Source: DASQDN01 sp963844855
GTDB lineage: Bacteria > Acidobacteriota > Terriglobia > Bryobacterales > Bryobacteraceae
Assembly (NCBI GenBank): GCA_963844855.1
Contig: CAWJQP010000083.1
Coordinates: 1 to 64,000 of the forward strand
Direction of reading: 5' to 3'
DNA: 64,000 nucleotides
The notes below the pieces were generated by a model. That model ran no database searches and was not told the origin of the DNA. It was given only the letters and a program-made list of their open reading frames with translations. Of this stretch, positions 26,195-35,044 are shown one piece after another (the first letter of the stretch is position 1; every line of letters starts with the position of its first letter). The position numbers and the translations under genes are program-made.

Positions 26195-29167
26195 CTAAAA
26201 CATGTAACGCAGAGCGAATTGTACTTGCCGGTTCGTAGCAAAACCACTCGATGTTGTGATCGTACCGAGACTCCGTCCGAAGGTGGCCGGCGCTGTAATA
26301 TTGCCGCTCGGGTTTGCAAATTGGGGAGTGTTGAAGATGTTAAACATCTCAGCCCGGAACTCCACTTTCTGCCGTTCGGTAATGAGGAAGTTTTTGAACA
26401 GCGAGAAATCGAAGTTGATCGCATGTGGTCCTTTCACGACGTTGCGTCCGAGATTTCCCACCCTGCCCGTCGGTGGGGCCGCAAAGGCTGCGAGGTTCAG
26501 TTGCGCGTTTGGTAAGTCGATACTGGCCGGTCGCGCGTCTCCTCCTACGAAATCGGGCCGCGAAGTAAACGCTCCGACCTGCAACGGGTCGCAACCGCAC
26601 GACATCCCAGTGATCGGGAACCCGGTGCGCATCACGGTGATCCCGTTCAACTGCCAACCGCTTCCTATGACTTTGGGAATCATCGGGACTGCCGGTAATT
26701 CGTAAATATAGTCGAACTGTAGAGAATGCCTGGCATCGCCGTCTGCGTTTCCGTAGTCAAGTTGGGCGTTGGCATCATCAGAAAACGAGGCGAACAAAGT
26801 AGGCGCGTTGTCGAGCGAGTGCGCCCACGTGTAGTTCAAGTTAAATGTAAAGCCCGCCCGCATGCGATGACGGAACGTCGTTTGCAAAGCATTGTAGTAG
26901 GAGTTGAGATAATCCGTGTAAAGACTGATATTGCCGTATTGGGGATACGGCCGGGTGGTTGTCCCAGGTATTAGCCGGTTCATATTTCGAGCCGGTCCAT
27001 CGATATGAAGTCCCCGATTTCCGATATAGGCAACTTGCAACATGGAATCCGATCCGAGTCCCTGCTGCACATTGAAATTCCACTGCTGCGTGTACGCAGT
27101 ATTGAAGTCTCGGGGGAGCGCCGTGAAGTTACTAACACCTGCGAACGAACTGATAGTTGGAAATGGGAATCCCTTAAGGTTCGGATCCTGCTGCCTTGTC
27201 AGACTGAAGCTTTGCTGTGAGATATTGTTTGGAACATTCTGCGCGAACGCCGAATTCAAGTGCGCGTAGAACATCCCATATCCCGCGCGAAACACGGTAT
27301 TGCGAGATGCAAAAGGCGTGTAGGCGATTCCAAACCGTGGAGCAAGGTTCAGTTTTGGAGCATTGATTAGAGTAGTGCCAACCGGATCGAGCTGGCCTTT
27401 TGTGAAATCAAAATTTGCGATGCGCCCATGAGATTCGGTCGGTGACGTGTCGTATTGGTAGCGAAGACCAGCATTGATCGTCAGACTGCGGCTCACCTGA
27501 ATGTCATCCTGGATAAATAGACCGTAGTAAGTGCTGCGCATCCCAGCTCTTGGCTGGCCTAGCGTTCCAATCGACGTTGGACTGTTCCGCGCAAAGTCTT
27601 CGAGTAGCTGATGCGTAACAGTCTTCTGAAATGCAAGTTCTTTATTGTTCTGGTTACGAGTGATCTGGCCGCCGAACCGCAGTTGCTGTTTCCCGGTCAC
27701 GTACGACATCGTTTCGAGGAATGTGTACGAATTGTTCGCAACGCGCAAATCAAATAAGCCCGGACCGACTCCAGCGGAGCCGCTCCCTAAGGCAGTAATG
27801 GGAAAAGCGCGAATTTCGTCGGACTCGGCGGAGCGAGGATCGATATGCGCCCGATTAAAGGCCAGTCCCGTCTCGTTCAGCACACGCGGTGACCACACGC
27901 GTGTGTAGTTGATCTTAGCGATCTGAAGAAATCCAGGCGCAGATTGCACCTGTCCTTGCGCCACGCCAAAGTAAGTCTGAGTAAGATTCTTATTGAAGTT
28001 ATACCTTCCACTTAACCGGTCATTGGTGCCGATGATGTAATCGCCCTTGATGGATCCCGTGTTCTCGGTCAGAGGGTCAGATACGTTTCGCACATACCGT
28101 CCAAGCCTAGGATCCGTCGGGGAGACATCTCCGTTGGGTAGGGGCAACATGTCGACCGCCGGCTTTACTTCGGGGACAACGGTCTGCCGGAAAGCCTGCG
28201 TCGGAACAAACGTGCTCTGCGTCTTCCCGGAACGCTGTCGAATCCCCTCATAGTTGCCGAAGAAGAAAAGCTTGTCACGTACCAGCCGTCCGCCAAGACT
28301 CCCGCCGAACTGATTCAAGCGATAGGGAGGCTTAGGAGCCGGAGGAACGTTGAAGTAATTCCGGGCATCCAGCTTCTCATTGCGGAAATATTCAAACAGG
28401 CCACCATGGAAGTCGTTCGTTCCCGACTTGGTGATCAAGTTCACCACACCGCCCAGGGCTTCCCCATACTCAGCAGAAAACGAATTCGTATAGACACGGA
28501 ATTCCTGAATCGCGTCGATGCTCGCGCGGGAGATCCGCCCACGACTGGACCCGTATGTGTTGTTCAGATCATCAGCGTCGACACGACTAGCGTCCGTTCC
28601 GTCCATGAGAAAACGCACTCCGCCGGAGCTACGGAACAACTGTGCGCCACCTACAGATTGTGTACTCGCTCCACCCCGAAGCATCGCGCCAGGCACGAGT
28701 TGAAGCAGGTCCATGACATTGCGCCCGTTCACGGGAAGGTCCTGCACTTGCCGCGTGGTAACAACGGCTCCCAGAGTCGTCGAATCCGTATCCACAACTG
28801 GCGCCTCGGAACTGACGGTCACCCGCTCTGTGATCTGTCCGGTCTCGAGTGTGAGATCCACGCGTAGTCGATCAGAAACTTGAACCCTAAGATTCTCGTT
28901 AACTCGCGTTTTAAAGCCGGCTGCCGAGGCAGTTACTCGATAGACGCCAACCGGCAGAGCCGACGCGATGAAATTGCCCGAGGCATCAGTCGTCACATTA
29001 GAAGAAGCCCCAGTGCCCTGATTCTGGACTAATACGGTAGCATTCGGAATCACCGCTCCACTTGGGTCCAAAACAGTACCGAGAATTACTCCGGTATCCA
29101 GTTGCGCGGAGCATCGAAGTCCCTGGAACAGGAGAAAGAAGAACGCGTAGACAAATCGACTTGGCAT
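26195..29167 (-). CDS. Oar-like TonB-dependent receptor, 990 aa
   Basis: A complete gene. Signal peptide 'FVYAFFFLLFQGLRCSA'; carboxypeptidase-regulatory-like domain at about 24-105 ('GVILGTVLDPSGAVIPNATV', 'YRVTASAAGFKTRVNENLRV'); TonB plug at about 125-250 with 'VQDLPVNGRNVMDLLQLVPG' and 'QEFRVYTNSFSAEYGEALGG'; then the large beta-barrel ('FHGGLFEYFRNEKLDARNYF', 'FGGSLGGRLVRDKLFFFGNY') ending in the aromatic residue of 'QFALRYMF'. Oar-like receptors are outer-membrane gated porins; substrates are usually glycans or peptides. The GH38 gene directly downstream in the same transcript suggests a mannose-containing glycan. Confidence 0.93.
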   Translation of the reverse strand: MPSRFVYAFFFLLFQGLRCSAQLDTGVILGTVLDPSGAVIPNATVLVQNQGTGASSNVTTDASGNFIASALPVGVYRVTASAAGFKTRVNENLRVQVSDRLRVDLTLETGQITERVTVSSEAPVVDTDSTTLGAVVTTRQVQDLPVNGRNVMDLLQLVPGAMLRGGASTQSVGGAQLFRSSGGVRFLMDGTDASRVDADDLNNTYGSSRGRISRASIDAIQEFRVYTNSFSAEYGEALGGVVNLITKSGTNDFHGGLFEYFRNEKLDARNYFNVPPAPKPPYRLNQFGGSLGGRLVRDKLFFFGNYEGIRQRSGKTQSTFVPTQAFRQTVVPEVKPAVDMLPLPNGDVSPTDPRLGRYVRNVSDPLTENTGSIKGDYIIGTNDRLSGRYNFNKNLTQTYFGVAQGQVQSAPGFLQIAKINYTRVWSPRVLNETGLAFNRAHIDPRSAESDEIRAFPITALGSGSAGVGPGLFDLRVANNSYTFLETMSYVTGKQQLRFGGQITRNQNNKELAFQKTVTHQLLEDFARNSPTSIGTLGQPRAGMRSTYYGLFIQDDIQVSRSLTINAGLRYQYDTSPTESHGRIANFDFTKGQLDPVGTTLINAPKLNLAPRFGIAYTPFASRNTVFRAGYGMFYAHLNSAFAQNVPNNISQQSFSLTRQQDPNLKGFPFPTISSFAGVSNFTALPRDFNTAYTQQWNFNVQQGLGSDSMLQVAYIGNRGLHIDGPARNMNRLIPGTTTRPYPQYGNISLYTDYLNSYYNALQTTFRHRMRAGFTFNLNYTWAHSLDNAPTLFASFSDDANAQLDYGNADGDARHSLQFDYIYELPAVPMIPKVIGSGWQLNGITVMRTGFPITGMSCGCDPLQVGAFTSRPDFVGGDARPASIDLPNAQLNLAAFAAPPTGRVGNLGRNVVKGPHAINFDFSLFKNFLITERQKVEFRAEMFNIFNTPQFANPSGNITAPATFGRSLGTITTSSGFATNRQVQFALRYMF

Positions 29168-29201
29168 GTTATCCGTCCTCTATACCATTACCTTCTTTAC
29201 C

Positions 29202-30003
29202 ATGTTTTCTCTTACTCCCGTGGTCTATCCACATCAACTCCCTGACGTCGCCGCCCTGATCAAGCAGTCGAGTGAGCGCCTGAAGAAGCACAAGAGCTAT
29301 CAAATAAACACGCAGATCATATCAACATGACCGTCGCCGATAACCCGGTGAAAATGGTCATGGCTTCCGATATTTACGCGATTAATCCCGACAAGGTTCG
29401 AATTGAGTCGGGGGCATCAATGGGAAGACGGCGCCACCATCATATCGACGGTGAGCCCACCTAGAAGGCGGCACTCATAAGGCCGTAACAAATGCTGAGC
29501 AACACCGGCATGACCACACCGGCATCACCAGCCGAGACGATGGATCCGAGCATCCGTGAAGGGTAGTCGAAACAAAGATAGACACACTTCCGCCGCCGGC
29601 TCCCATCACTGGTGCGTTGACGGACTCTGTTGTCACGATGTAGTCGGCCAGAAGACAACATTACCGGCGCTCGACAATGTCCGGCCGACTTGGTGCGCTC
29701 CATGCCGCAAAGAGTGCGGGCTCTCAATCGGGATTTATGCGCAGTTCAAGGACGCCGGGCTTGTGTTGATCGGCGTAAACGTAGGCCAAGATCGTTCGCG
29801 CGGCGAGAAGTTTCTCAAGACCTTCTCACCAACGTATTCGATTGTCCTGTCGGATGACTCCGACATCGTAGCGGCTTTCCGAGTGACGGCATTCCCGACC
29901 TATGTTTTGATGGTCTGATGGAACCATCGCTGCGCACCAACTTGGCAGAAGACTCTCTTCAAACGATGCTGGACAGTGCAGGAATCAACGCAAAGGCGAA
30001 GTG
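29202..30003 (+). pseudogene. LolA-like (DUF2092-type) + TlpA thioredoxin gene, decayed
   Basis: Fragments in different frames, in the right order, recall redoxins with an N-terminal outer-membrane-lipoprotein-carrier-like domain found in this phylum. These are 'DVAALIKQSSERLKKHKSYQ' (29202-29330), then 'DNPVKMVMASDIYAINPDKV' (from 29327), then after a degraded gap 'RPTWCAPCRKECG' with the thioredoxin WCxPC active site (about 29680-29720). Next come 'LVLIGVNVGQDRSRGEKFLK' and 'VAAFRVTAFPTYVLM' with the cis-Pro loop to 29918. The tail 'EDSLQTMLDSAGINAKAK' ends at TGA 30001-30003 in a third frame. At least three frameshifts or deletions. Confidence 0.6.
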
Positions 30004-30543
30004 ATGCTTTCCGCGAAGCTTGGATCTTAGAAACCAACCCTCTCAAAAGGATAGAAACCGAATGACTGACCGATTGGCGCGCGAAGGTTCGAATTCGCGT
30101 TGATGTCATAAACGATCAGCCCTCCTTGCCGCATCTTCGTCGAGCCGGGAGTCGAACAACCGCAGACCTCCGTTGAATATGCGGTCGAGGAAATGTTTCG
30201 GGGCAATCAGCGTGATTCCGCCCTGTTCGCTATACGGGGGCCAGCAGTTGTCCTTTCGGATGAAAGTAGTAGCTTTCTGAGGGAAAGACCACCCGTCCGG
30301 TCGTGGGCGCCCTTCGGCGTGAAGGGAAGCTGCGCTCGGTTCCTGAGAAGCAAACCTTCGGCGACTGCCCTGTCGAAGATCTCTTCATGTCCCACCGCAG
30401 ATGGTCAACCACGCTGAAAGAGAGATCGGAGTCCATGATCGAGGCCCTCTATTCTTTGATTGAGAGCAAGGCGCTGCATCTCCGCCGTATCTCCAGCGTT
30501 GTTTCCCGCTGGCATATAGTAAGCTGACTGTTCGGAGGACTCG
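30004..30543. other. Gene-free stretch, 540 bp
   Basis: No supported gene. The reverse strand from about 30400 down to a stop at 30106-30108 is open without a usable start ('GGITLIAPKHFLDRIFNGGL'), perhaps the tail of a lost gene; I cannot name it. The end holds the promoter and ribosome site of the PEP-CTERM gene. Confidence 0.4.
30515..30538 (+). promoter_or_regulatory. Candidate -10 (TATAGT) and Shine-Dalgarno (GGAGG) of the PEP-CTERM gene
   Basis: TATAGT at 30515-30520 and GGAGG at 30534-30538, the latter 5 nt before ATG 30544. No good -35 hexamer was recognised. The Shine-Dalgarno fixes the start. Confidence 0.45.
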
Positions 30544-31434
30544 ATGAAACCTGCTTTCCTGTCTGCCATAATCCTTGTGGCTTCGATCGGTTCGTTGCGA
30601 GCCGACATTCTCATCAGCCGTGGAACTAACGGCGTTGATCGTTTCTCAAATGCAGGCGGGTTTCTGGGCACGTTCATCGCGCCCGGAACCGGAGATCTTG
30701 ACGACGCCCGCGGCCTGGCGATCTCCCCAACGGGGGATGTGTTCGTATCCGACTTCACCGACAGCGAAATTCTTCGCTTCAACGCGGCGGGGGCGTTTAT
30801 GGGCGTGTTTGCGAGCGGAGCCGCCATTCAAACCCCTTTCGACCTTGCTTTCGGCGCGGGTGGCGATCTGTACGTAGGCAGCAGCGGTAACAACGCGGTC
30901 ATTCGTTTGGATGCGCTCACGGGCGCTTCTCTGGGCCCTTTCACTTCCGGTAATCCTCAGCCGATTGGCGGGCCGCACTATATGGTCTTCGGGCCGGAAT
31001 TGATCGTAACCGATATAGCCGGGCGCGTTTTCCGGTTCAATGCGACGACGGGGGCCTGGATCGCGACAGGTACCTTTGACAATCCGGAAGGCGTGGCATT
31101 CGACCCATCGAATAATCTGTACATCGCTCAGCGGATCTCAGACAACGTGCTTAGGCGGGTGGGAGGGCCCGGTGGCGCGATCGAAGAGATTATTCCCATG
31201 GGCGGATTCGCCGGATCGCCGGCCGATCTTGCCATCGGACCCGAGGGACTGCTGTACGTGCTGTCGAGCACGGCCATCTATAGGTTCGATGTAAGCGGAC
31301 CCGCCGGCGTCCTTGTAGACAGCTTCGGTAGCGGCGGGGAATACATCGCCTTTACGGCGAACGCGATTCCGGAACCGCGTACGTTCGCTCTGGTGGGCGC
31401 GGCTCTCGCACTACTCGCGTGGCGACGGCGCTGA
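30544..31434 (+). CDS. PEP-CTERM-anchored NHL-like propeller protein, 296 aa
   Basis: Signal peptide 'MKPAFLSAIILVASIGSLRA'. The body is made of six-bladed NHL/SMP-30-like repeats: 'DARGLAISPTGDVFVSDFTD', 'TPFDLAFGAGGDLYVGSSGN', 'NPEGVAFDPSNNLYIAQRIS', 'SPADLAIGPEGLLYVLSSTA'. The C-terminus is a textbook PEP-CTERM signal: 'IPEPRTFALVGAALALLAWR' followed by RR, that is Pro-Glu-Pro, a transmembrane helix and a basic tail. Such proteins are cut and sorted by exosortase (EpsH family), usually in genomes with exopolysaccharide loci; no exosortase lies in the window. The role is extracellular or surface-attached; the ligand is unknown. It stands alone with its own ribosome site. Confidence 0.88.
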   Translation: MKPAFLSAIILVASIGSLRADILISRGTNGVDRFSNAGGFLGTFIAPGTGDLDDARGLAISPTGDVFVSDFTDSEILRFNAAGAFMGVFASGAAIQTPFDLAFGAGGDLYVGSSGNNAVIRLDALTGASLGPFTSGNPQPIGGPHYMVFGPELIVTDIAGRVFRFNATTGAWIATGTFDNPEGVAFDPSNNLYIAQRISDNVLRRVGGPGGAIEEIIPMGGFAGSPADLAIGPEGLLYVLSSTAIYRFDVSGPAGVLVDSFGSGGEYIAFTANAIPEPRTFALVGAALALLAWRRR

Positions 31435-31725
31435 CACTGAATCAGAGTTGAGCGACTGTTTCAGAAACGCAGGACCGTCTTTTCGATAAGCGGAGGATCC
31501 CGCCATTCCGTGTCGGTTCCGGCGTAAGCCTTCAGGGAACGGAGGCGGTATCCGGAAACAGCTCCCGCACGCGGAGTGGAGGAGGCGGACTCAACGGCCG
31601 CACTTATTGAGGTCTAGCAATCATCGGTTCTTGCAATCGCGATCTTCGCAGTCTGCCGGAAATATGCGCCGACTGCCCATCCGATTCGAATTGCGATTCG
31701 TATTTCATACCAGGACTGACATCTC

Positions 31726-33714
31726 ATGCGTTCTGGCGCCTTTTCCCGTTTCGCCCTGATGTGGCTGGCCGCATCGGCCATGCTGGTCGGGCAGACCGTA
31801 CGGGACCTGAAAGTGGAGAAAACGGAAACGTCCACAGGGATGGCGAAAAGCTATGCGCTTGTGGTCGGCATCTCGCAGTACAGGAACCTGCCCGCAAAAG
31901 CGCAGCTCAAGTTCGCGCACCGCGATGCCGAGGAGTTTGCGCGCCTTCTACGAAGCGAATCCGGCGGCGGATTGTCATCGACCACGATGCGCGTTCTGAT
32001 GGACGGCCAAGCTACGCTGAGCGCCATTCGCGGCGCGCTGCACACCTGGCTGCCACAGGCCGCCGGAGCGAATGATGTCGTGTATATATTCTTCGCCGGA
32101 CACGGCGTGGTCGCGGAACAGGGTGAGGCATACTTCGTCGCACACGATTCCGACCCGCAGAACCTGCACTCCACTGGGCTGTCGTTTCGCGAGGTCAACG
32201 AAACATTGAGCACACGGTTGAAATCCAGCCTCGTGATCGTCCTGGCCGACGCGTGTCATGCGGGGACGATCGGTTGGACAGACAACTCCGCCATAAGCGG
32301 GGCCGCGCAAACGGCGCTCGAAAACATGGGCAGTAGAGACAAGTCTTTTCTGAAACTGCTGGCATCGCGTCCGAGCGAGCAGTCGTTTGAGAGCGACCGT
32401 TGGGACGGCGGCCATGGGATATTCACACACGCGCTGCTGACGGGGCTGCGGGGCGAGGCCGAACAGGACCGAGACGGCGTCGTCCGCGTCTCGGAACTGA
32501 TCGAGCATGTTTCGCGATTGGTACCTAAGGAGACGCAGTCGCAGCAGAATCCGCGCGTCGCGGGAAACTTTGAGCCGCGTTTGCCTCTTGCTGTTTTGAA
32601 GGGCGAGGCGGCGCGTCCGAAGGCTGCTGGGCCGGATCTGAGTATCGATGTGGTCGGGCCTGCCGGCACCGGGGTTTATGTCGACCGGTCTTATCGCGGA
32701 AAGATTCGGGCCACCGGCGATCTGCGTCTCAACGAGGTAAGCCCCGGCGAGCACAAGCTCGAAGTCGAGTTCCCGGACGGAAGAACGTTCGAACAGACCG
32801 TGTCTTTCGCAGCCGAACGAACGAAGGTGGATCTCGACCGATTGCCGGGCTTTGCGTTAATGAGGCTCGAATCCGCCATCCGGCGCAAGGAAGTGCTTCA
32901 ACCGGGCGGCGCGTGGGACTATTACAGCTCGCAGCAGTTTCTGCCGGAGCACAAGATGCTGGCGCAGTCGATGATGGCCTCGGCGCTTGAGGATATCGGC
33001 CAGGAGTGCGTAAACGACTATGTTCAGAGCACGAGTACGGACCTGAAAGCGCCGCTACTGCTGGCCGCAGTGGAAGCGTATACGCGACTGCAGCACCTCC
33101 GCTCCGGCGATCACGCGCTTCAGGCTAAGCGTCACTTCTGCGAAGGTCGAGTTCTGATTGCAGCAAGCAGGTTCGAGGATGGCGTAAAGGCGCTCGAAGC
33201 CTCCCTCCGCATCGATCCGAATTTCGCTTGTGCGCACAACGCGCTGGGCGTTGCTCTCGCCCGGCTGCACAGGCAGAGGGAAGCGCGGCAGGCATTCGAC
33301 ACGGCGGCGAAGCTGACGCCCGAATGGTTCCTGCCGCCGCTCGAGATCGCGCAGCAATACGTTGGGGCTGGCCAGGCGAAGAACGCGCTGCCGTTCCTTG
33401 AGAGAGCGGTCCGGTTCAACCCGCAGTCACCAGTGGCACGGTGGACTCTTATGCGTGTGTTGCGCCTGATAGGCAAGCACGACGAATTCGTGGCCCAGGC
33501 GCACGAGATGTTGAAGCGGTTCCCCAATTATGCGCCGACGTATCTTGAGCTTGCTGCGTATCACGAGTCTCGAAGTGATTTCGCGCGTGCGGCTCAGTCT
33601 TACAACGCGTATCTGGCGCTCGCGCCTAACTTCGAGAATAGCGGCAACGTTCGCGCCCGCGCGGACAAGATACAGTCGTTCGCGAACCGGCCAGCGCCGT
33701 CTTTGATCAAGTAG
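31726..33714 (+). CDS. Exported caspase-like (peptidase C14) protein with TPR repeats, 662 aa
   Basis: ATG 31726; signal peptide 'FALMWLAASAMLVGQ'. Residues 40-290 form a caspase/metacaspase fold: 'AKSYALVVGISQYRNLPA', 'VVYIFFAGHGVVAEQGEAYF' with catalytic H126, and 'LVIVLADACHAGT' with catalytic C177, both present. After a PEGA-like beta segment at about 300-365 ('VDRSYRGKIRATGDLRLNEV') come at least four TPR units in the C-terminal half ('DGVKALEASLRIDPNFACAH', 'GVALARLHRQREARQAFDTA', 'NALPFLERAVRFNPQSPVAR'). Bacterial caspase homologues cleave after Arg/Lys or Asp and act in signalling or regulated death. Here an exported protease presenting partners through TPRs is inferred. No obvious operon partner. 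Confidence 0.87.
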   Translation: MRSGAFSRFALMWLAASAMLVGQTVRDLKVEKTETSTGMAKSYALVVGISQYRNLPAKAQLKFAHRDAEEFARLLRSESGGGLSSTTMRVLMDGQATLSAIRGALHTWLPQAAGANDVVYIFFAGHGVVAEQGEAYFVAHDSDPQNLHSTGLSFREVNETLSTRLKSSLVIVLADACHAGTIGWTDNSAISGAAQTALENMGSRDKSFLKLLASRPSEQSFESDRWDGGHGIFTHALLTGLRGEAEQDRDGVVRVSELIEHVSRLVPKETQSQQNPRVAGNFEPRLPLAVLKGEAARPKAAGPDLSIDVVGPAGTGVYVDRSYRGKIRATGDLRLNEVSPGEHKLEVEFPDGRTFEQTVSFAAERTKVDLDRLPGFALMRLESAIRRKEVLQPGGAWDYYSSQQFLPEHKMLAQSMMASALEDIGQECVNDYVQSTSTDLKAPLLLAAVEAYTRLQHLRSGDHALQAKRHFCEGRVLIAASRFEDGVKALEASLRIDPNFACAHNALGVALARLHRQREARQAFDTAAKLTPEWFLPPLEIAQQYVGAGQAKNALPFLERAVRFNPQSPVARWTLMRVLRLIGKHDEFVAQAHEMLKRFPNYAPTYLELAAYHESRSDFARAAQSYNAYLALAPNFENSGNVRARADKIQSFANRPAPSLIK

Positions 33715-33727
33715 AAGATTCTTCCCT

Positions 33728-34621
33728 TTACCGGGCGCTTTTCACATCGGTAGCATCGATGGGCCGGCCTGCATCCCGGGACACGCCGACGATCATCAAC
33801 TCGAGTGGCTCGGTTCCGCTGTTCTCGATGGAATGCACTTCCGCGAGTTGAATCGGGACAGCATCCCCGGCGCCTACGGCTGCGGTTTCCGGTGGCTGCC
33901 TCGGAGTGGCAACCGCAACGGAACCTTCTCCACTGATGACGTAATAGAACTCAGCCACTTCGCTATGCACATGCGAGCCGATCGATGTTCCAGGAGGGAG
34001 GAGCACATGGTCGACATAAGCCCAGGAAGTAGTGAACACGCTAGGACCGAGTGCTCGACGATATCGTACGGCGCCCTTGCCGCCGTGCATGTTCTCGACG
34101 GGTCGCAGGCGATCTTGAGTCAGTGGCATCGTCATGAACACGGGGATCGGGTCCAGAGGAACACCGACGCGTCCATCGCTTAGATCGAACGCGTCGTATT
34201 TGCCTTTCACGCGGCTGATGTTAATGTTCATCCACTGGACGGGCTTGTCTGTTGGGTTGTAAATCGCGTGGGAATGGCCTTGGCGGACAGGCGCGCCGAT
34301 TGGACCCTTCAATAATGAAGTGCGTCCGTCGACGGTAAACTGCGCCTCGCCATCGAAGATGACGAACATTTCCTCACATTCGTTGTGAAAATGATGCCCG
34401 ATTCCGCTCTTGGGCTCGATAGTCCCGCGATGCAGGAAGAAGAGATTGGTATCCAGATCACCGCTGCCGAACATCGACATGTAGTTTAGTTGACCCGGAC
34501 CGCCATGCACGCTCTTCGACTGACGGTACTTCGCAGGATCGTTATGGGCGATGCGTTCTTTCAATGGCTCACGGCTGAACGCGACCAGACTCGATAGCAA
34601 CAAAACGGATAGGGCTTTCAT
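33728..34621 (-). CDS. Exported bicupin protein, 297 aa
   Basis: ATG 34621; signal peptide 'MKALSVLLLSSLVAFS'. Two cupin domains. The first has 'SGIGHHFHNECEEMFVIFDG' (H-x-H...E metal site) and closes with 'VRQGHSHAIYNPTDKPVQWM'; the second has 'GTSIGSHVHSEVAEFYYVIS' and closes with 'LAEVHSIENSGTEPLELMIV'. Both keep the usual metal-binding His and Glu residues, so two metal sites are likely. Bicupins include quercetin dioxygenases, oxalate decarboxylases and germin-like proteins; the sequence alone does not choose. It is the third gene of a reverse operon (SMP-30, ABM, bicupin), 5 bp after the ABM stop. Confidence 0.82.
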   Translation of the reverse strand: MKALSVLLLSSLVAFSREPLKERIAHNDPAKYRQSKSVHGGPGQLNYMSMFGSGDLDTNLFFLHRGTIEPKSGIGHHFHNECEEMFVIFDGEAQFTVDGRTSLLKGPIGAPVRQGHSHAIYNPTDKPVQWMNINISRVKGKYDAFDLSDGRVGVPLDPIPVFMTMPLTQDRLRPVENMHGGKGAVRYRRALGPSVFTTSWAYVDHVLLPPGTSIGSHVHSEVAEFYYVISGEGSVAVATPRQPPETAAVGAGDAVPIQLAEVHSIENSGTEPLELMIVGVSRDAGRPIDATDVKSAR

Positions 34622-34626
34622 AGTGG

Positions 34627-35028
34627 CTAAGTTATGTCATAAACCAGAACTGTATAATTCTTGTCCGGCATGGTTCCCTCGATCATCGGCCAAACTTTCT
34701 GATGCGCCGCTGTCGCGACCCACTTCTGCCGGGCTTCTTCGCTAGCAAATGTCAGGACAAATCGGAAGTTGCCGGCTGCCGGCGCGGTGCCTTGAATCGC
34801 CGAGCGTAGCTTCAGCATCTCCACATCGATGTATCCGGGCTGCTTGGCGGCTGTGGGACGAAAGACCTCTTTGAAGCTCTTGAGCATTTGCTGCTCTTTG
34901 CCGGGAGCGACTTTCATATCGAGGTGCAGTTGTATCGCCCCCTTTGGAACAGTTTGGGCAGCCTTCGCGCGCGACGCGCCGCCAGCAAGGAGCGCCAGGA
35001 TAGTTTTGAAGTAAGTTCTACGTTCCAT
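34627..35028 (-). CDS. Exported ABM-type (antibiotic biosynthesis monooxygenase) protein, 133 aa
   Basis: ATG 35028. The N-terminal 'MERRTYFKTILALLAGGASR' carries a twin-arginine-like start and hydrophobic core, so Tat or Sec export is likely. The mature part is a single dimeric alpha/beta barrel of the ABM type: 'IQLHLDMKVAPGKEQQMLKS', 'QPGYIDVEMLKLRS', 'FRFVLTFASEEARQKWVATA', 'QKVWPMIEGTMPDKNYTVLV'. ABM proteins are cofactor-free oxygenases, haem-degrading enzymes or ligand sensors. Position 17 bp after the SMP-30 gene and just before the bicupin suggests a shared role in oxidising a small organic substrate. Confidence 0.75.
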   Translation of the reverse strand: MERRTYFKTILALLAGGASRAKAAQTVPKGAIQLHLDMKVAPGKEQQMLKSFKEVFRPTAAKQPGYIDVEMLKLRSAIQGTAPAAGNFRFVLTFASEEARQKWVATAAHQKVWPMIEGTMPDKNYTVLVYDIT

Positions 35029-35044
35029 TTGAGTTCTCCGTGAA

